DNA of 40,988 bases. Origin: an uncultured Porphyromonadaceae bacterium (GTDB lineage Bacteria > Bacteroidota > Bacteroidia > Bacteroidales > Muribaculaceae). Position numbers and translations under genes: made by a program. Numbering within the stretch: the first letter of the stretch is position 1; each line of letters opens with the position of its first letter. This document shows, piece by piece, positions 24,704 to 33,051 of the stretch. Under the pieces are notes generated by a model. It was not told the DNA's origin and did no database searches. It saw only the letters and a program-made list of their open reading frames with translations. The stretch spans positions 1 through 40,988 of the forward strand of contig CABQCA010000003.1 in assembly GCA_902462525.1 (NCBI GenBank). The letters are read 5' to 3'.

Positions 24704-27700
24704 TCAGAACCTTATCTGGAGTCCGAAGTTCCAGGTCCTTGCTATGTACGACGATCCGTTGTCGGCTGTCTCCGGGTCCCAGCCGCGGGGGTAGTTATCG
24801 ATGCAGAAGGGGTCGGAAACAGAAGCGAACACGCGTAGGCCATCAAGCTGCAGACGCTTCAACACCGACTGACGGAAGGAGTAAGCCAGCGAAATGTTCT
24901 TGCATCTGAAATAGCCGCCGTTGAACATCCAGAAGTCGGAGGTCTGCACATTGTTGCCGCTGCCGTCCACAGCGTTGTCCGACAGCCGCGGGTAGCGGGC
25001 GGCAAGATTTTGTTCGGGCGTATTATAGGGGCTCCACGACGTTCCCACCACTTCGCCGGTGAACTGCCACCAGCCGGCGGCGTGACGCTGATAAAGCATC
25101 GGACGTGTCATCATGCGGTTCTGCTTTCCGATACCGTTGAACGTTGCCGACAGTTCGATGCCTCTCCACGAAAAATCGAGCTGAGCGCCGTAGATCAGCC
25201 GGGGCTGCGACGAACCGAGGACCACACGGTCGTACTGCGAAGAAATCATGCCGTCGGGAAGTCCCTCCGAACCGTTGACATCAATATATTTTATATCGCC
25301 GGGGGCTACATTGCCGTTCAGAACCGGGGTTAACGCCACATCTTCCCAATCGCTGAAAAGCCCGTTCGAACGGAAACCGTACCAAGCCTGATATTCGTCG
25401 CCCTGTCGTGTGATCTTGCCGTCGGAATCCATCACGCGACCCGACATATTACCCATCACCGAACGGTAATCAGAGAGATTGAAGTTTACCGAATAGGCAA
25501 AGTCATTGACTGAATCGTGCCAGCCTATCTGCAGGTCCCAGCCTTTGGTGTGCATGTCGCCGGCATTCTGTTTGGGATTGTCGTAGCCCATGAAAACGGG
25601 GAGCTGAATGCTCAGAAGCATGTCCTCGTTTTTTTTCCAGTACCAGTCGAACACAACGGAGAGGCGCGAATTGAGGAAATTTGCGTCGAAGCCCACATTC
25701 CAGTTTCGGGTGGTCTCCCAGGTAATGTCGGGAATATTGTAGTCGCGCTGAGATGCCGCCGTCACCGAAACGGGTTTCCCGGTCGAATCGACAAACACCG
25801 GGTGCGCGAATGTAATATTGGCCTGATAGGGATAGTTGCCTATGCGCTCGTTGCCCAGTGTGCCGTAGGAGGCTCTTAATTTCAGGAACGAGAGGGCCGC
25901 CGGACTGATACCGTTCATCCACTGCTCGCTCGTAACACGCCAGCCTAACGAAACCGAAGGGAAAAAGCCGAGACGGTATTTCCTGTCGAAACGCGACGAC
26001 CAGTCCCAGCGCGCATTTGCCTGAACCATGTAGCGGTCCTTGTAGGTATAGTTCGCCCGTCCGAAAAGCGAACGGTAGGCATTGCCGTAGGCGGTTCCGT
26101 CGACACTGAGCTCGTTGCTGTTGGCATTCACAAGGTAAAAATAGTCGGAGAGCGCCATATCGTCGGAAGCTGCCGTCAGGGTGTTGGCGCTGTAGGTATA
26201 GTCTTCATATCCTGCGGTAAACTCTGTGCGGTGCTCTTTTCCGAATTTGTGGTTGTAGTTCACAAATAGCTGTTTGGTGCCCCAGGTGTCGGTGTCGCGA
26301 GTTTCGGTAAGATCGTTTTTCTCGTAACCTTTGACGAATCCGGCCCGATGGTCGGGATCGTCGGGCGAGAAATACCCGACTTTTTTAGTGTAGCTGCGTG
26401 CATTTGTCAGAAGCATGCCCGGCGCCCAGGCCGCAGTTATTGTGAGATCCTTGAGGGGATTGAGGATAACCGAGATTTTAGCACCGAAGCGGTCGGTAGT
26501 ACGCCGGCTCTTGCCGCCGTCCATCAGTGCGGCATAGGGATTGTTGCCTTCGTGACCCGATGCGAACTCACCGTTCGACAGTGTTGCGGCGTCGACAGGA
26601 GTCATATAGAGTATGGATGCGAGAGGATTGACATTCGGCTGTTTGTTTATGCCCCGCCGGTAGTAACCGTCGAATGAAAAGGAGAGCCAGTCGTTGACCT
26701 TATAGTTGCTGTTCACCCTTGCCATCAGTTTCTGATAGCTGCGTCCGTGGTACAAAGCCTCGGTCTCCTCATAGCCTAATGATATTTTCGACTGTATCAC
26801 CTTGTTGCCGTACGACACCTTAAGGTCGTGCTTTGTCGTCGGCGCTGTTTTGCGCATCAGCACCGAGCGCCAATCGGTTATAGGGTATAAATCGGGATTT
26901 TCGGCATGATTCTGTGCATAGGATTCCATAAGTTCTTTAGGATACACCGAATGTTCGTTGCCCGGAATATTGCCTCCGTCGTTCCAGCTCAGTTCATTGC
27001 ACATGGCCATATAGTCGCGCCAGCCTACGGCCCGCGGTGTCTCCGTTGCCTGAATAAACCCTACTGAGCCCTGATACTCGACACGGGCCTTTCCTTCCCG
27101 TGCCTTTTTTGTCGTTACAAGAATAACACCAGCGGCCGCGCGGGCACCGTAGATAGATGCAGAGGCCGCATCTTTAAGCACGTTGACGCTCTCTATATCT
27201 GTAGGATTTATCGATTCAAGCGATTCCGGAACACCGTCGACAATGACAAGGGGACTGCTGTCGCCGATAGTAGTTACACCGCGGATCTGTATCGACGCTG
27301 TCGCACCCGGCATCCCCGATGAACGACTTACATATACACCCGGCATAGCTCCCTGCAGCGACTGTGCGACCGACGTGGAGTGCAGCGACTCAAGCTTGCC
27401 GCCGGTTATATTTGTCACCGCGCCTGTGAGATCGGCTTTTTTCATTTCGCCGTAGCCTACTACTACAATTTCATCGAAGGTCTCCACATTCGGTTCAAGC
27501 GCTATCCTGAGCGTCCGCTCCGACGCGATTTTTATCGTGGTCTCTCGGTAGCCGACATACGAAATCCTCAGAATGTCGCCCGGCTGCGCCTTGATTGTAA
27601 AATTGCCGTCGATGTCGGTAGTGACAGCGGTTCCGGAATCTTCCGCCTTGACAGAGACTCCAATCAGCGGTTCTCCAAACTCGTCGACAACAATGCCCTG

Positions 27701-27772
27701 ATAGTCGGCAGGCCCGGCATACGCCGTAATTGCAATTAGAAGGCTGAATAGAAATAGAGCTATTTTTCTCAT
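24704..27772 (-). CDS. SusC/RagA-family TonB-dependent receptor
   Basis: A 1022-residue outer-membrane importer, first gene of the polycistron. I use the ATG at 27772, which begins a signal peptide (MRKIALFLFSLLIAITAYA); a longer frame from 27916 would start in the promoter region. Domains: a carboxypeptidase-D-regulatory-like domain (GIVVDEFGEPLIGVSV ... ISYVGYRE), a SusC TonB-box region (DEIVVVGYGEMKKADLTGAV), a plug domain with GVTTIGDSSPLVIVDG, then a long beta-barrel ending in WNFGLQIRF, the typical aromatic C-terminus. It imports oligomers bound by the SusD partner, using TonB. Such pairs define polysaccharide utilisation loci; here the linked enzymes point to a phosphate-bearing ligand (inference). 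Confidence 0.96.
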   Translation of the reverse strand: MRKIALFLFSLLIAITAYAGPADYQGIVVDEFGEPLIGVSVKAEDSGTAVTTDIDGNFTIKAQPGDILRISYVGYRETTIKIASERTLRIALEPNVETFDEIVVVGYGEMKKADLTGAVTNITGGKLESLHSTSVAQSLQGAMPGVYVSRSSGMPGATASIQIRGVTTIGDSSPLVIVDGVPESLESINPTDIESVNVLKDAASASIYGARAAAGVILVTTKKAREGKARVEYQGSVGFIQATETPRAVGWRDYMAMCNELSWNDGGNIPGNEHSVYPKELMESYAQNHAENPDLYPITDWRSVLMRKTAPTTKHDLKVSYGNKVIQSKISLGYEETEALYHGRSYQKLMARVNSNYKVNDWLSFSFDGYYRRGINKQPNVNPLASILYMTPVDAATLSNGEFASGHEGNNPYAALMDGGKSRRTTDRFGAKISVILNPLKDLTITAAWAPGMLLTNARSYTKKVGYFSPDDPDHRAGFVKGYEKNDLTETRDTDTWGTKQLFVNYNHKFGKEHRTEFTAGYEDYTYSANTLTAASDDMALSDYFYLVNANSNELSVDGTAYGNAYRSLFGRANYTYKDRYMVQANARWDWSSRFDRKYRLGFFPSVSLGWRVTSEQWMNGISPAALSFLKLRASYGTLGNERIGNYPYQANITFAHPVFVDSTGKPVSVTAASQRDYNIPDITWETTRNWNVGFDANFLNSRLSVVFDWYWKKNEDMLLSIQLPVFMGYDNPKQNAGDMHTKGWDLQIGWHDSVNDFAYSVNFNLSDYRSVMGNMSGRVMDSDGKITRQGDEYQAWYGFRSNGLFSDWEDVALTPVLNGNVAPGDIKYIDVNGSEGLPDGMISSQYDRVVLGSSQPRLIYGAQLDFSWRGIELSATFNGIGKQNRMMTRPMLYQRHAAGWWQFTGEVVGTSWSPYNTPEQNLAARYPRLSDNAVDGSGNNVQTSDFWMFNGGYFRCKNISLAYSFRQSVLKRLQLDGLRVFASVSDPFCIDNYPRGWDPETADNGSSYIARTWNFGLQIRF

Positions 27773-27912
27773 GGCTCTAAAAGGTTTAGGTTGTTTGTTA
27801 TTATTGGTTTTCGTTAAGGTCGTTATAGCGACGGAATGCTTTTGGCGAGGTCCGTTCTCAGGTGCTTTGCTTTTTGCGTTGTAAAAGTATAATTGAAAAA
27901 AAGAATTAACGC

Positions 27913-27943
27913 GCAAAAATCATACCTATTTAATATTTTCAAA
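27913..27943 (-). promoter_or_regulatory. candidate promoter of the SusC polycistron
   Basis: On the minus strand, TTTG (27940-27943) and GATTTTTGC (27913-27921) are 18 bp apart. The second matches TAnnTTTGC in all but the first base. Transcription would begin near 27906, about 134 nt before the susC ATG. This supports the short susC start. Confidence 0.6.
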
Positions 27944-28000
27944 ACCATTTCACAAACAATACACCGCTAATTTTCAGATATTTAAAATTGCAAGAACGTC

Positions 28001-28020
28001 AATTTCCAATAATTTCAACA
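28001..28020. promoter_or_regulatory. possible OmpR-type tandem site
   Basis: AATTTCCAAT and AATTTCAACA are adjacent 10-bp units sharing AATTTC, about 60 bp upstream of the susC -33 element. OmpR-family regulators commonly bind direct repeats with 10-11 bp spacing, and such a regulator gene lies just upstream. The link is inference and the A+T-rich context makes chance likely. Confidence 0.3.
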
Positions 28021-28080
28021 AACGATTGGTACAGCCCTTAATATCACTTTGACAGCCGCCGGCAGCGGTACAATCATGGC

Positions 28081-28111
28081 AAAAAAAATTCCGGAAACGA
28101 CCCGACCGGAA
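28081..28111 (-). terminator. intrinsic terminator of the response-regulator gene
   Basis: Minus strand: TTCCGG, 11-nt loop, CCGGAA, then eight T residues. It lies about 85 nt after the regulator stop and separates that gene from the SusC unit. Confidence 0.7.
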
Positions 28112-28192
28112 CGACAACATGTGCCCCTACATCAAAGATGAAAAGGACAGCCAATAAAATAACAAGTTTTAAAAATTGAAAAAAAGGAGGAA

Positions 28193-28885
28193 TCAGGAGA
28201 TGATGTAGCCGTGGCCCGAACGGTTGGCTATGCGGGAGCCGATTTCGCCCAGCTTCTTGCGCAGACGGGAAATGTTAGTGTCGACGATACGCTCGTTGAT
28301 TCCGGCGTTTTCTTCGGGCCATACGCTGCGATGAATTTCGACACGCGACACATAGTCGTTTATATTCTTTAGCAGCAGAGCGAGAATTGCGAACTCAGTT
28401 TTTGAAAGCGCCACGGGAGTACCGCCTATACGGACAGTCTGTGAAGAGAAATCCACCTCCATATTATCGAGTTTGACGAGCGAGGCCCCTTGTGAAGGAG
28501 CGGAATAACGCCGGAGAACCGATTTGATGCGCGCTATAAGTTCACGCAATGAGAAGGGCTTGACGACATAGTCGTCGGCGCCGGCATCGAGGGCGTCGAT
28601 AACCATACGCTCGCTTTTGATCGAAGAAAAAAGAATGACCCCGATGTGTTCCGTAGCCGGATTATCCTTGAGGTCGTAGATGAGATCCATACCGCTGTAC
28701 TCCTGCTGCATGGCATCGACAATAACAAGACGAGTACCCAGAAGCGACGAAAGGTCAACCTCCGAAGCTTTGCTCACCACACTGACGCTATAGCCTTCGC
28801 TCCGCAAGTTGACCTGAAGCAACTCGCAGATATTTGTGTCGTCATCGACAATCAAAATGTGGCTTATAGCAGGTGTGAAAGGCAT
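28193..28885 (-). CDS. OmpR-family response regulator without adjacent kinase
   Basis: A 230-residue DNA-binding response regulator. The receiver domain (about 8-126) has acidic residues D14-D15 and D16, the phosphate acceptor D57 in VIVDAM, a Ser at 87-88 (LFSS), and K109 (VVKPF). Residues 130-230 form the winged helix, with SKTEFAILALL and RIVDTNISRLRKKLG, matching the OmpR/PhoB (RprY-like in Bacteroidota) type. The linked histidine kinase is missing: the next kinase gene is about 4 kb upstream, past fur, purA and the fusion gene. It has its own promoter and terminator. Its position directly before the SusC operon makes it a candidate regulator of that operon (inference). Confidence 0.93.
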   Translation of the reverse strand: MPFTPAISHILIVDDDTNICELLQVNLRSEGYSVSVVSKASEVDLSSLLGTRLVIVDAMQQEYSGMDLIYDLKDNPATEHIGVILFSSIKSERMVIDALDAGADDYVVKPFSLRELIARIKSVLRRYSAPSQGASLVKLDNMEVDFSSQTVRIGGTPVALSKTEFAILALLLKNINDYVSRVEIHRSVWPEENAGINERIVDTNISRLRKKLGEIGSRIANRSGHGYIIS

Positions 28886-28905
28886 TTTTAATGTTTTTTA
28901 CAAGT

Positions 28906-28938
28906 GCAAAATAAGCAAAAACGGGCGATAAAAACAAT
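28906..28938 (-). promoter_or_regulatory. promoter of the response-regulator gene
   Basis: On the minus strand, ATTG (28935-28938) and TTATTTTGC (28906-28914) are 20 bp apart, each one base from the Bacteroidota consensus. The start codon lies about 15-20 nt past the expected transcription start. Confidence 0.5.
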
Positions 28939-28991
28939 AAGAGTAACAATATTGTAGCAAAATTGTTCTCAAAATTTAGCAAACATCGCGT

Positions 28992-29011
28992 CCACAGGAC
29001 CTCACAGGACG
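28992..29011. repeat. tandem CACAGGAC decamers
   Basis: CCACAGGACC and TCACAGGACG are adjacent 10-bp near-copies in the gap between the response regulator and fur. The second, TCACAGGACG, also occurs exactly at 8881-8890 in another gap. This may be a dispersed intergenic motif; a 10-mer twice in 41 kb could also be chance. Confidence 0.4.
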
Positions 29012-29073
29012 ATATTTCCGCATCGGACAGCACTTATCGGCGCAAGAGGGAGGCGAGTTTACGGAAATTTTAT

Positions 29074-29082
29074 TAATTTTGC
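29074..29082 (+). promoter_or_regulatory. -7 element of the fur-purA promoter
   Basis: TAATTTTGC is a full match to TAnnTTTGC and lies 20 nt before the fur ATG. No TTTG occurs at the usual upstream distance. Because it sits where a longer TTG-initiated reading would begin, it supports the ATG at 29103. Confidence 0.55.
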
Positions 29083-29102
29083 AACGGTCAAAAAAATTGT
29101 TG

Positions 29103-29579
29103 ATGACAGTCGATACACAGAAACAGGAAGCGGCCCAGCAGAAGCTTGCCGACTATCTGAAGCGGACCGGACGACGCAACACTACAGAGCGGCGCGAAAT
29201 ACTCCGTGCCGCAGGACTTCTGACACCCGGATTCACCGCCGAGGACCTTTTGAAGAAGGTCGACGAATCGGGCGTGCGAGTGTCGGTGGCGACGGTCTAC
29301 AATACAATCGATCTGCTGATATCGGCCGGCGTCCTCGCCCGCACTTTCAGCCGCGAGGGTTCGCGCTACCGCCTTCTGCCCGGCAACAGCCACCATCTGG
29401 TGTGCCTCACCTGTGGCAAAATCAAGGAAATGCGCGACCAGTCGTTCGGCGAAGTGCTCCGCGCGCGGCACTATTCGGCATTTACGGCCACCTATTTCGA
29501 GATGACAGTCTACGGCGTATGCTCGGCATGCGCCCGCAAAGCAAAGAAAAACCAACATCAATTCCAGAAAATAAAATGA
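29103..29579 (+). CDS. Fur-family metalloregulator
   Basis: A 158-residue DNA-binding protein. The winged helix occupies about residues 10-85, with the recognition segment VSVATVYNTIDLL at 60-72. The dimerisation domain has HH at 97-98 and two CxxC pairs (C101/C104 and C140/C143) that form a structural zinc site. Fur, PerR and Zur cannot be separated reliably by eye. I start at the ATG at 29103, since an upstream TTG would fall in the promoter. The stop TGA overlaps the purA ATG (ATGA), so the two are translationally coupled, an arrangement that puts purine synthesis in one transcript with a metal or peroxide regulator. Confidence 0.92.
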   Translation: MTVDTQKQEAAQQKLADYLKRTGRRNTTERREILRAAGLLTPGFTAEDLLKKVDESGVRVSVATVYNTIDLLISAGVLARTFSREGSRYRLLPGNSHHLVCLTCGKIKEMRDQSFGEVLRARHYSAFTATYFEMTVYGVCSACARKAKKNQHQFQKIK

Positions 29580-30880
29580 AAGCCGATCTTCTTTTAGGCC
29601 TCCAGTGGGGCGACGAAGGCAAGGGCAAAATTGTCGATGTCCTCGCTCCCCGTTACGATATTGTGGCACGTTTTCAGGGCGGTCCCAACGCCGGTCATAC
29701 TCTCGAATTCGAGGGTCGCAAGCATGTGCTCCGCTCTATTCCTTCGGGTGTCTTCGCCACCGGCACCATCACCAATGTGATAGGCAACGGTGTCGTTCTC
29801 GACCCGGTGCTGTTCCGCGGCGAAGCCGAACAGCTCGAAGCCGACGGCGTCGACCTGCATTCTATCCTCAGAATATCGAAAAAAGCCCACCTTATCATGC
29901 CTACCCACCGTGTGCTCGACGCGGCCGGCGAACGTGCCATGGGCAGCGGCAAAATCGGCACCACAGGCAAGGGCATAGGCCCCACATACACCGACAAGGT
30001 ATCGCGCCACGGACTGCGTGTAGGCGATATTCTGCGGCCCGATTTCAAAGAGCGCTACACCGCTGCCCGCGACTCGCACTTCGCACGCCTTGCCGCCTTC
30101 GGCGCAAGCCCTGAAGGCACGCCGGAGTTTGAGGCCCTCGAAACCGAATGGCTCGCCGCTACCGACTATCTGCGCTCATTCTGCCTCACCGACACCGAGC
30201 ACTACATCAACAAAGAACTCGACGCCTCTCACAGCGTGCTGTGCGAAGGCGCCCAGGGTACTATGCTCGATGTGGACTTCGGCTCGTATCCATTCGTGAC
30301 ATCGAGCAACACCGTAGCCGCCGGAGCATGCACCGGCCTGGGTATCGCCCCCGGCCGGATTGGAAAGGTCTACGGTATTTTCAAGGCCTACTGCACACGT
30401 GTGGGCAGCGGTCCTTTCCCGACCGAACTTTTCGACGAAACGGGCGCCGAGATACGTCGCATCGGCCATGAATACGGCGCTGTGACAGGCCGTGAACGAC
30501 GCTGCGGCTGGCTCGACCTTGTGGCTCTGCGCTATGCCGTGATGATAAACGGCGCCACACATCTTATAATGATGAAGAGCGATGTTCTCGACGGTTTCGA
30601 CACCATCAGAGTGTGCACAGCCTACCGCATGCCCGACGGCACCGTTACCTCCGACTTTCCCTACTCCGTGGGCGACAACGCTGAGGGCCGAGGCATTGCC
30701 GAACCGATCTACGACGAACTTCCCGGCTGGAAAACCGATCTCACGGCAGTCCGCAGCGAAGAGGCTTTGCCCCAGGCTTTCCGCGACTATGTGGCATACA
30801 TCGAAAAGAACGTGGGAGTGCCCGTAGCCGTAATTTCGGTCGGCCCCGACCGCGAGGCCACCATCGTCCGCGAGCTTTAG
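29576..30880 (+). CDS. purA: adenylosuccinate synthetase
   Basis: A 434-residue cytoplasmic enzyme that joins IMP and aspartate using GTP to give adenylosuccinate, the first committed step to AMP. The P-loop QWGDEGKGK is at residues 10-18, followed by NAGHT. Other signatures are GTTGKGIGPTYTDK and CEGAQGTMLD with the following FVTSSNT. The length is normal. The start ATG overlaps the fur stop by 4 nt; an in-frame ATG further upstream would lie inside fur and is not used. A strong terminator follows. Confidence 0.97.
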   Translation: MKADLLLGLQWGDEGKGKIVDVLAPRYDIVARFQGGPNAGHTLEFEGRKHVLRSIPSGVFATGTITNVIGNGVVLDPVLFRGEAEQLEADGVDLHSILRISKKAHLIMPTHRVLDAAGERAMGSGKIGTTGKGIGPTYTDKVSRHGLRVGDILRPDFKERYTAARDSHFARLAAFGASPEGTPEFEALETEWLAATDYLRSFCLTDTEHYINKELDASHSVLCEGAQGTMLDVDFGSYPFVTSSNTVAAGACTGLGIAPGRIGKVYGIFKAYCTRVGSGPFPTELFDETGAEIRRIGHEYGAVTGRERRCGWLDLVALRYAVMINGATHLIMMKSDVLDGFDTIRVCTAYRMPDGTVTSDFPYSVGDNAEGRGIAEPIYDELPGWKTDLTAVRSEEALPQAFRDYVAYIEKNVGVPVAVISVGPDREATIVREL

Positions 30881-30901
30881 ATAGAGTTATAACATTAAGA
30901 A

Positions 30902-30945
30902 AATGGTTCTTTCGCCGGGCGGTGAAAGAACCATTCTTTATCTTT
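30902..30945. terminator. strong bidirectional terminator
   Basis: AATGGTTCTTTC (30902-30913) and GAAAGAACCATT (30924-30935) form a perfect 12-bp stem with a 10-nt loop. CTTTATCTTT follows on the plus strand, and the minus strand downstream reads TTTCTTAAT. It lies between the convergent purA and fusion genes and can serve both. Confidence 0.88.
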
Positions 30946-30987
30946 AAGCTTAACAGCTCGTCAGCCTGCCGGTTTGACAGCCTGAAC

Positions 30988-33048
30988 TCAGCAGGAAGGA
31001 TAGTAGGTGCCGGTGTAGACGGTGACAGCCGGTCCTGTCATCATGATATGTCCCGTGGCGGGGTCGCAGTCGATGAAAAGGTTGCCGCCGATGAGACGTA
31101 CTGTTAGCGGCCATCTGGCGCGGCCTGTGGCGACAGCGGCTGCAGCAGCGGCACAGGCACCCGTACCGCAGGCCATTGTCTCGCCCGCACCACGCTCCCA
31201 GGCGCGCATCGAGAGTGTGTCGGGGGCATCGACACGGACAAACTCTATGTTGGCTTTTTCGGGCCAGATGGAATGTTGCTCAAGTGCGGGACCGAGGGTG
31301 CTGACGATGTCGCCGTCGAAACTGTCGACAAACACCACACCGTGCGGATTACCCATCGACACAGCTGTAACATTCACAACAGAGCCGCCGACGTCAACAG
31401 GCTGCTCGAACATTCTGTCACCGGCGAAAGCCACGGGCACATCAGCCGGCGCTGTCAGCGGAGCACCCATATCGACAGTCACGGTGTCGGTGAGGCCGTC
31501 GATACCGGGGTGTATGTCGACAGTCTTGAGACCGCTGAGAGTCTCGACTGTGATATGCTGCTTGTGCACAATGCCGTTGTCGTAGATATATTTGGCCACA
31601 CACCGTATGCCGTTCCCACACATCTGCGCCTCCGAACCGTCGGCATTGAAAATGCGCATACGACAGTCGGCCCTGTCGCTGGGAAGAATGGCGATGATAC
31701 CGTCGGAGCCTACACCGGTGTGGCGGCGGCTCATTTCGACAGCCAGTTCCGGCAGACGGTCGATGTCGCGGTTGAGACAGTCAACATAAACGAAATCGTT
31801 GCCCAGTCCGTGCATTTTAGTGAAGGGAATCCGGACAGCCGGAGCGACGGCAGCACGCCGTTTGTCGCCGGTAATGGCGTCGCGCAGACGTCCGAGGCCT
31901 TCTGTGAGGACACTTCGCGGAACACCGATGTTCATGCGCATGAATCCGGTACCTTCAGCTCCGAAAGTGCAGCCTTCGCTGAGAGCGAGGCGGGCTCGGC
32001 TGAGCAACATATCGGCAAGTTCTTTTTCCGTAAGGCCCAGTTTGCGGAAATCAAGCCAGATGGCGAACGAGGCTTCGGGTGTACTCATGCCAATCTGCGG
32101 GAGTTCGGTGTCGAAAAAACGTCGGGCACACTCCACATTGGCCTGCAGATAGGCCAGAGCCTGGTCGAGCCACGGCCCCCCGCTGTCATAGGCAGCCTGT
32201 GTGGCTACCATGGCGGCAATCGGCGGAGCGTTGAACTCGCTTGCCGTAAGCCACCGGAAAAACGGTTCGCGCAGTCTCGCGGACTTGACGACAGTCCATG
32301 CGCTCACCACGCCCGGAATGTTGAAGGTCTTTGATGGCGCACCGAGAGTAACAGTGACCTCGGCGGCCTCGGCCGATACAGCGGCCGTGGGAATGTGCCG
32401 CCGGCCGGCAAGCATCATGTCGGCGTAGATTTCATCGGATATAAGCACAATACCGTGACGGTGACAGATACCGGCCACACGCCTGAGAGTATCTGCGTCC
32501 CACTGTATGCCGATAGGATTGTGCGGATTGCAGACAAACATCATGGCCGGCCGCTCAGCCTCGGCAAGACGTTCGAGACCGTCGAAATCCATACTGTACG
32601 AACTTTCCGGACCGGCAAGGAGCGGATTGGTCACCACAATCCGGCCGTTGCCCTCGATGACCGTACGGAACGAGTGGTAGACCGGCGGCTGAATCACCAC
32701 TTTGTCACCGGGCCTGGTGAAAAAATTGATACACAGGCTCAGACCCTTCTTCAGGCCCGGCATGAAGGTGATTTCGGAAGCATCGACCGGCCAGCCATGG
32801 CGCCGGTACAGCCACGAGGTGATGCTCTGCCAAAAGTCGGCAGGGGGAGTAGTGTAGCCCAGGACAGTGTGGTTAAGGCGGTTACGGAGCGCCTCGATGA
32901 TACATGGCGGTGCCGGAAAGTCCATGTCGGCAATCCAGAAAGGCAGCAGATCGTGGCGCCCGAAACGGGCGTCCATTTCATCGAATTTGGTGGCACATGT
33001 ATGTTGTCGGTCGACAACTCGATCGAAATCGTACAATTCCTGAGTCAT
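30988..33048 (-). CDS. dapF: fusion: PatB/MalY-like PLP enzyme + diaminopimelate epimerase
   Basis: One 686-residue frame with two complete enzymes. Residues 1-392 are a fold-type I PLP protein of the PatB/MalY (C-S lyase) group: PFWIADMDFPAP at 36-47, NPHNPIG at 174-180, DEIYAD at 205-210, the PLP lysine K240 in APSKTFNIPG, and carboxylate-binding R371. After a linker of about 14 residues, 405-686 is diaminopimelate epimerase, starting FTKMHGLGNDF, with catalytic C477 (MCGNGIRC) and C627 (ACGTGAC). DapF makes meso-DAP for peptidoglycan and lysine. The PLP half may supply its substrate as an aminotransferase or be a cystathionine lyase; sequence favours the PatB/MalY group. It follows the histidine kinase gene by 3 nt. 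Confidence 0.92.
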   Translation of the reverse strand: MTQELYDFDRVVDRQHTCATKFDEMDARFGRHDLLPFWIADMDFPAPPCIIEALRNRLNHTVLGYTTPPADFWQSITSWLYRRHGWPVDASEITFMPGLKKGLSLCINFFTRPGDKVVIQPPVYHSFRTVIEGNGRIVVTNPLLAGPESSYSMDFDGLERLAEAERPAMMFVCNPHNPIGIQWDADTLRRVAGICHRHGIVLISDEIYADMMLAGRRHIPTAAVSAEAAEVTVTLGAPSKTFNIPGVVSAWTVVKSARLREPFFRWLTASEFNAPPIAAMVATQAAYDSGGPWLDQALAYLQANVECARRFFDTELPQIGMSTPEASFAIWLDFRKLGLTEKELADMLLSRARLALSEGCTFGAEGTGFMRMNIGVPRSVLTEGLGRLRDAITGDKRRAAVAPAVRIPFTKMHGLGNDFVYVDCLNRDIDRLPELAVEMSRRHTGVGSDGIIAILPSDRADCRMRIFNADGSEAQMCGNGIRCVAKYIYDNGIVHKQHITVETLSGLKTVDIHPGIDGLTDTVTVDMGAPLTAPADVPVAFAGDRMFEQPVDVGGSVVNVTAVSMGNPHGVVFVDSFDGDIVSTLGPALEQHSIWPEKANIEFVRVDAPDTLSMRAWERGAGETMACGTGACAAAAAAVATGRARWPLTVRLIGGNLFIDCDPATGHIMMTGPAVTVYTGTYYPSC

Positions 33049-33051
33049 AAG

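Larger units (their letters stand above)
27773..28192. other. 420-nt regulatory gap upstream of susC
   Basis: The gap contains, on the minus strand, the response-regulator terminator (28081-28111), a tandem AATTTC direct repeat (28001-28020), and the susC promoter (27913-27943). A 5' untranslated leader of about 134 nt follows. No convincing gene is present; two tiny plus-strand frames near 28076 and 28119 lack supporting signals. Confidence 0.6.

Noticed and set aside
15043..27772. A starch utilisation (Sus) locus
   Set aside because: GH13 next to SusCD invites this, but there is only one GH13, no SusE/F-like or SusR-like gene, and several phosphoester-type enzymes and a polyol pathway that starch use does not need.
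27773..27916. Longer N-terminus for the SusC protein from 27916
   Set aside because: The extra 48 residues come before a clear signal peptide and would start at the predicted promoter -7 element.
28076..28157. Two tiny plus-strand ORFs near 28076 and 28119
   Set aside because: They overlap the minus-strand terminator, lack a promoter or ribosome-binding site and are too short to judge.
29079..29102. TTG start for the Fur-family gene at 29079
   Set aside because: It lies inside the -7 promoter element; the ATG at 29103 starts the normal Fur N-terminus.
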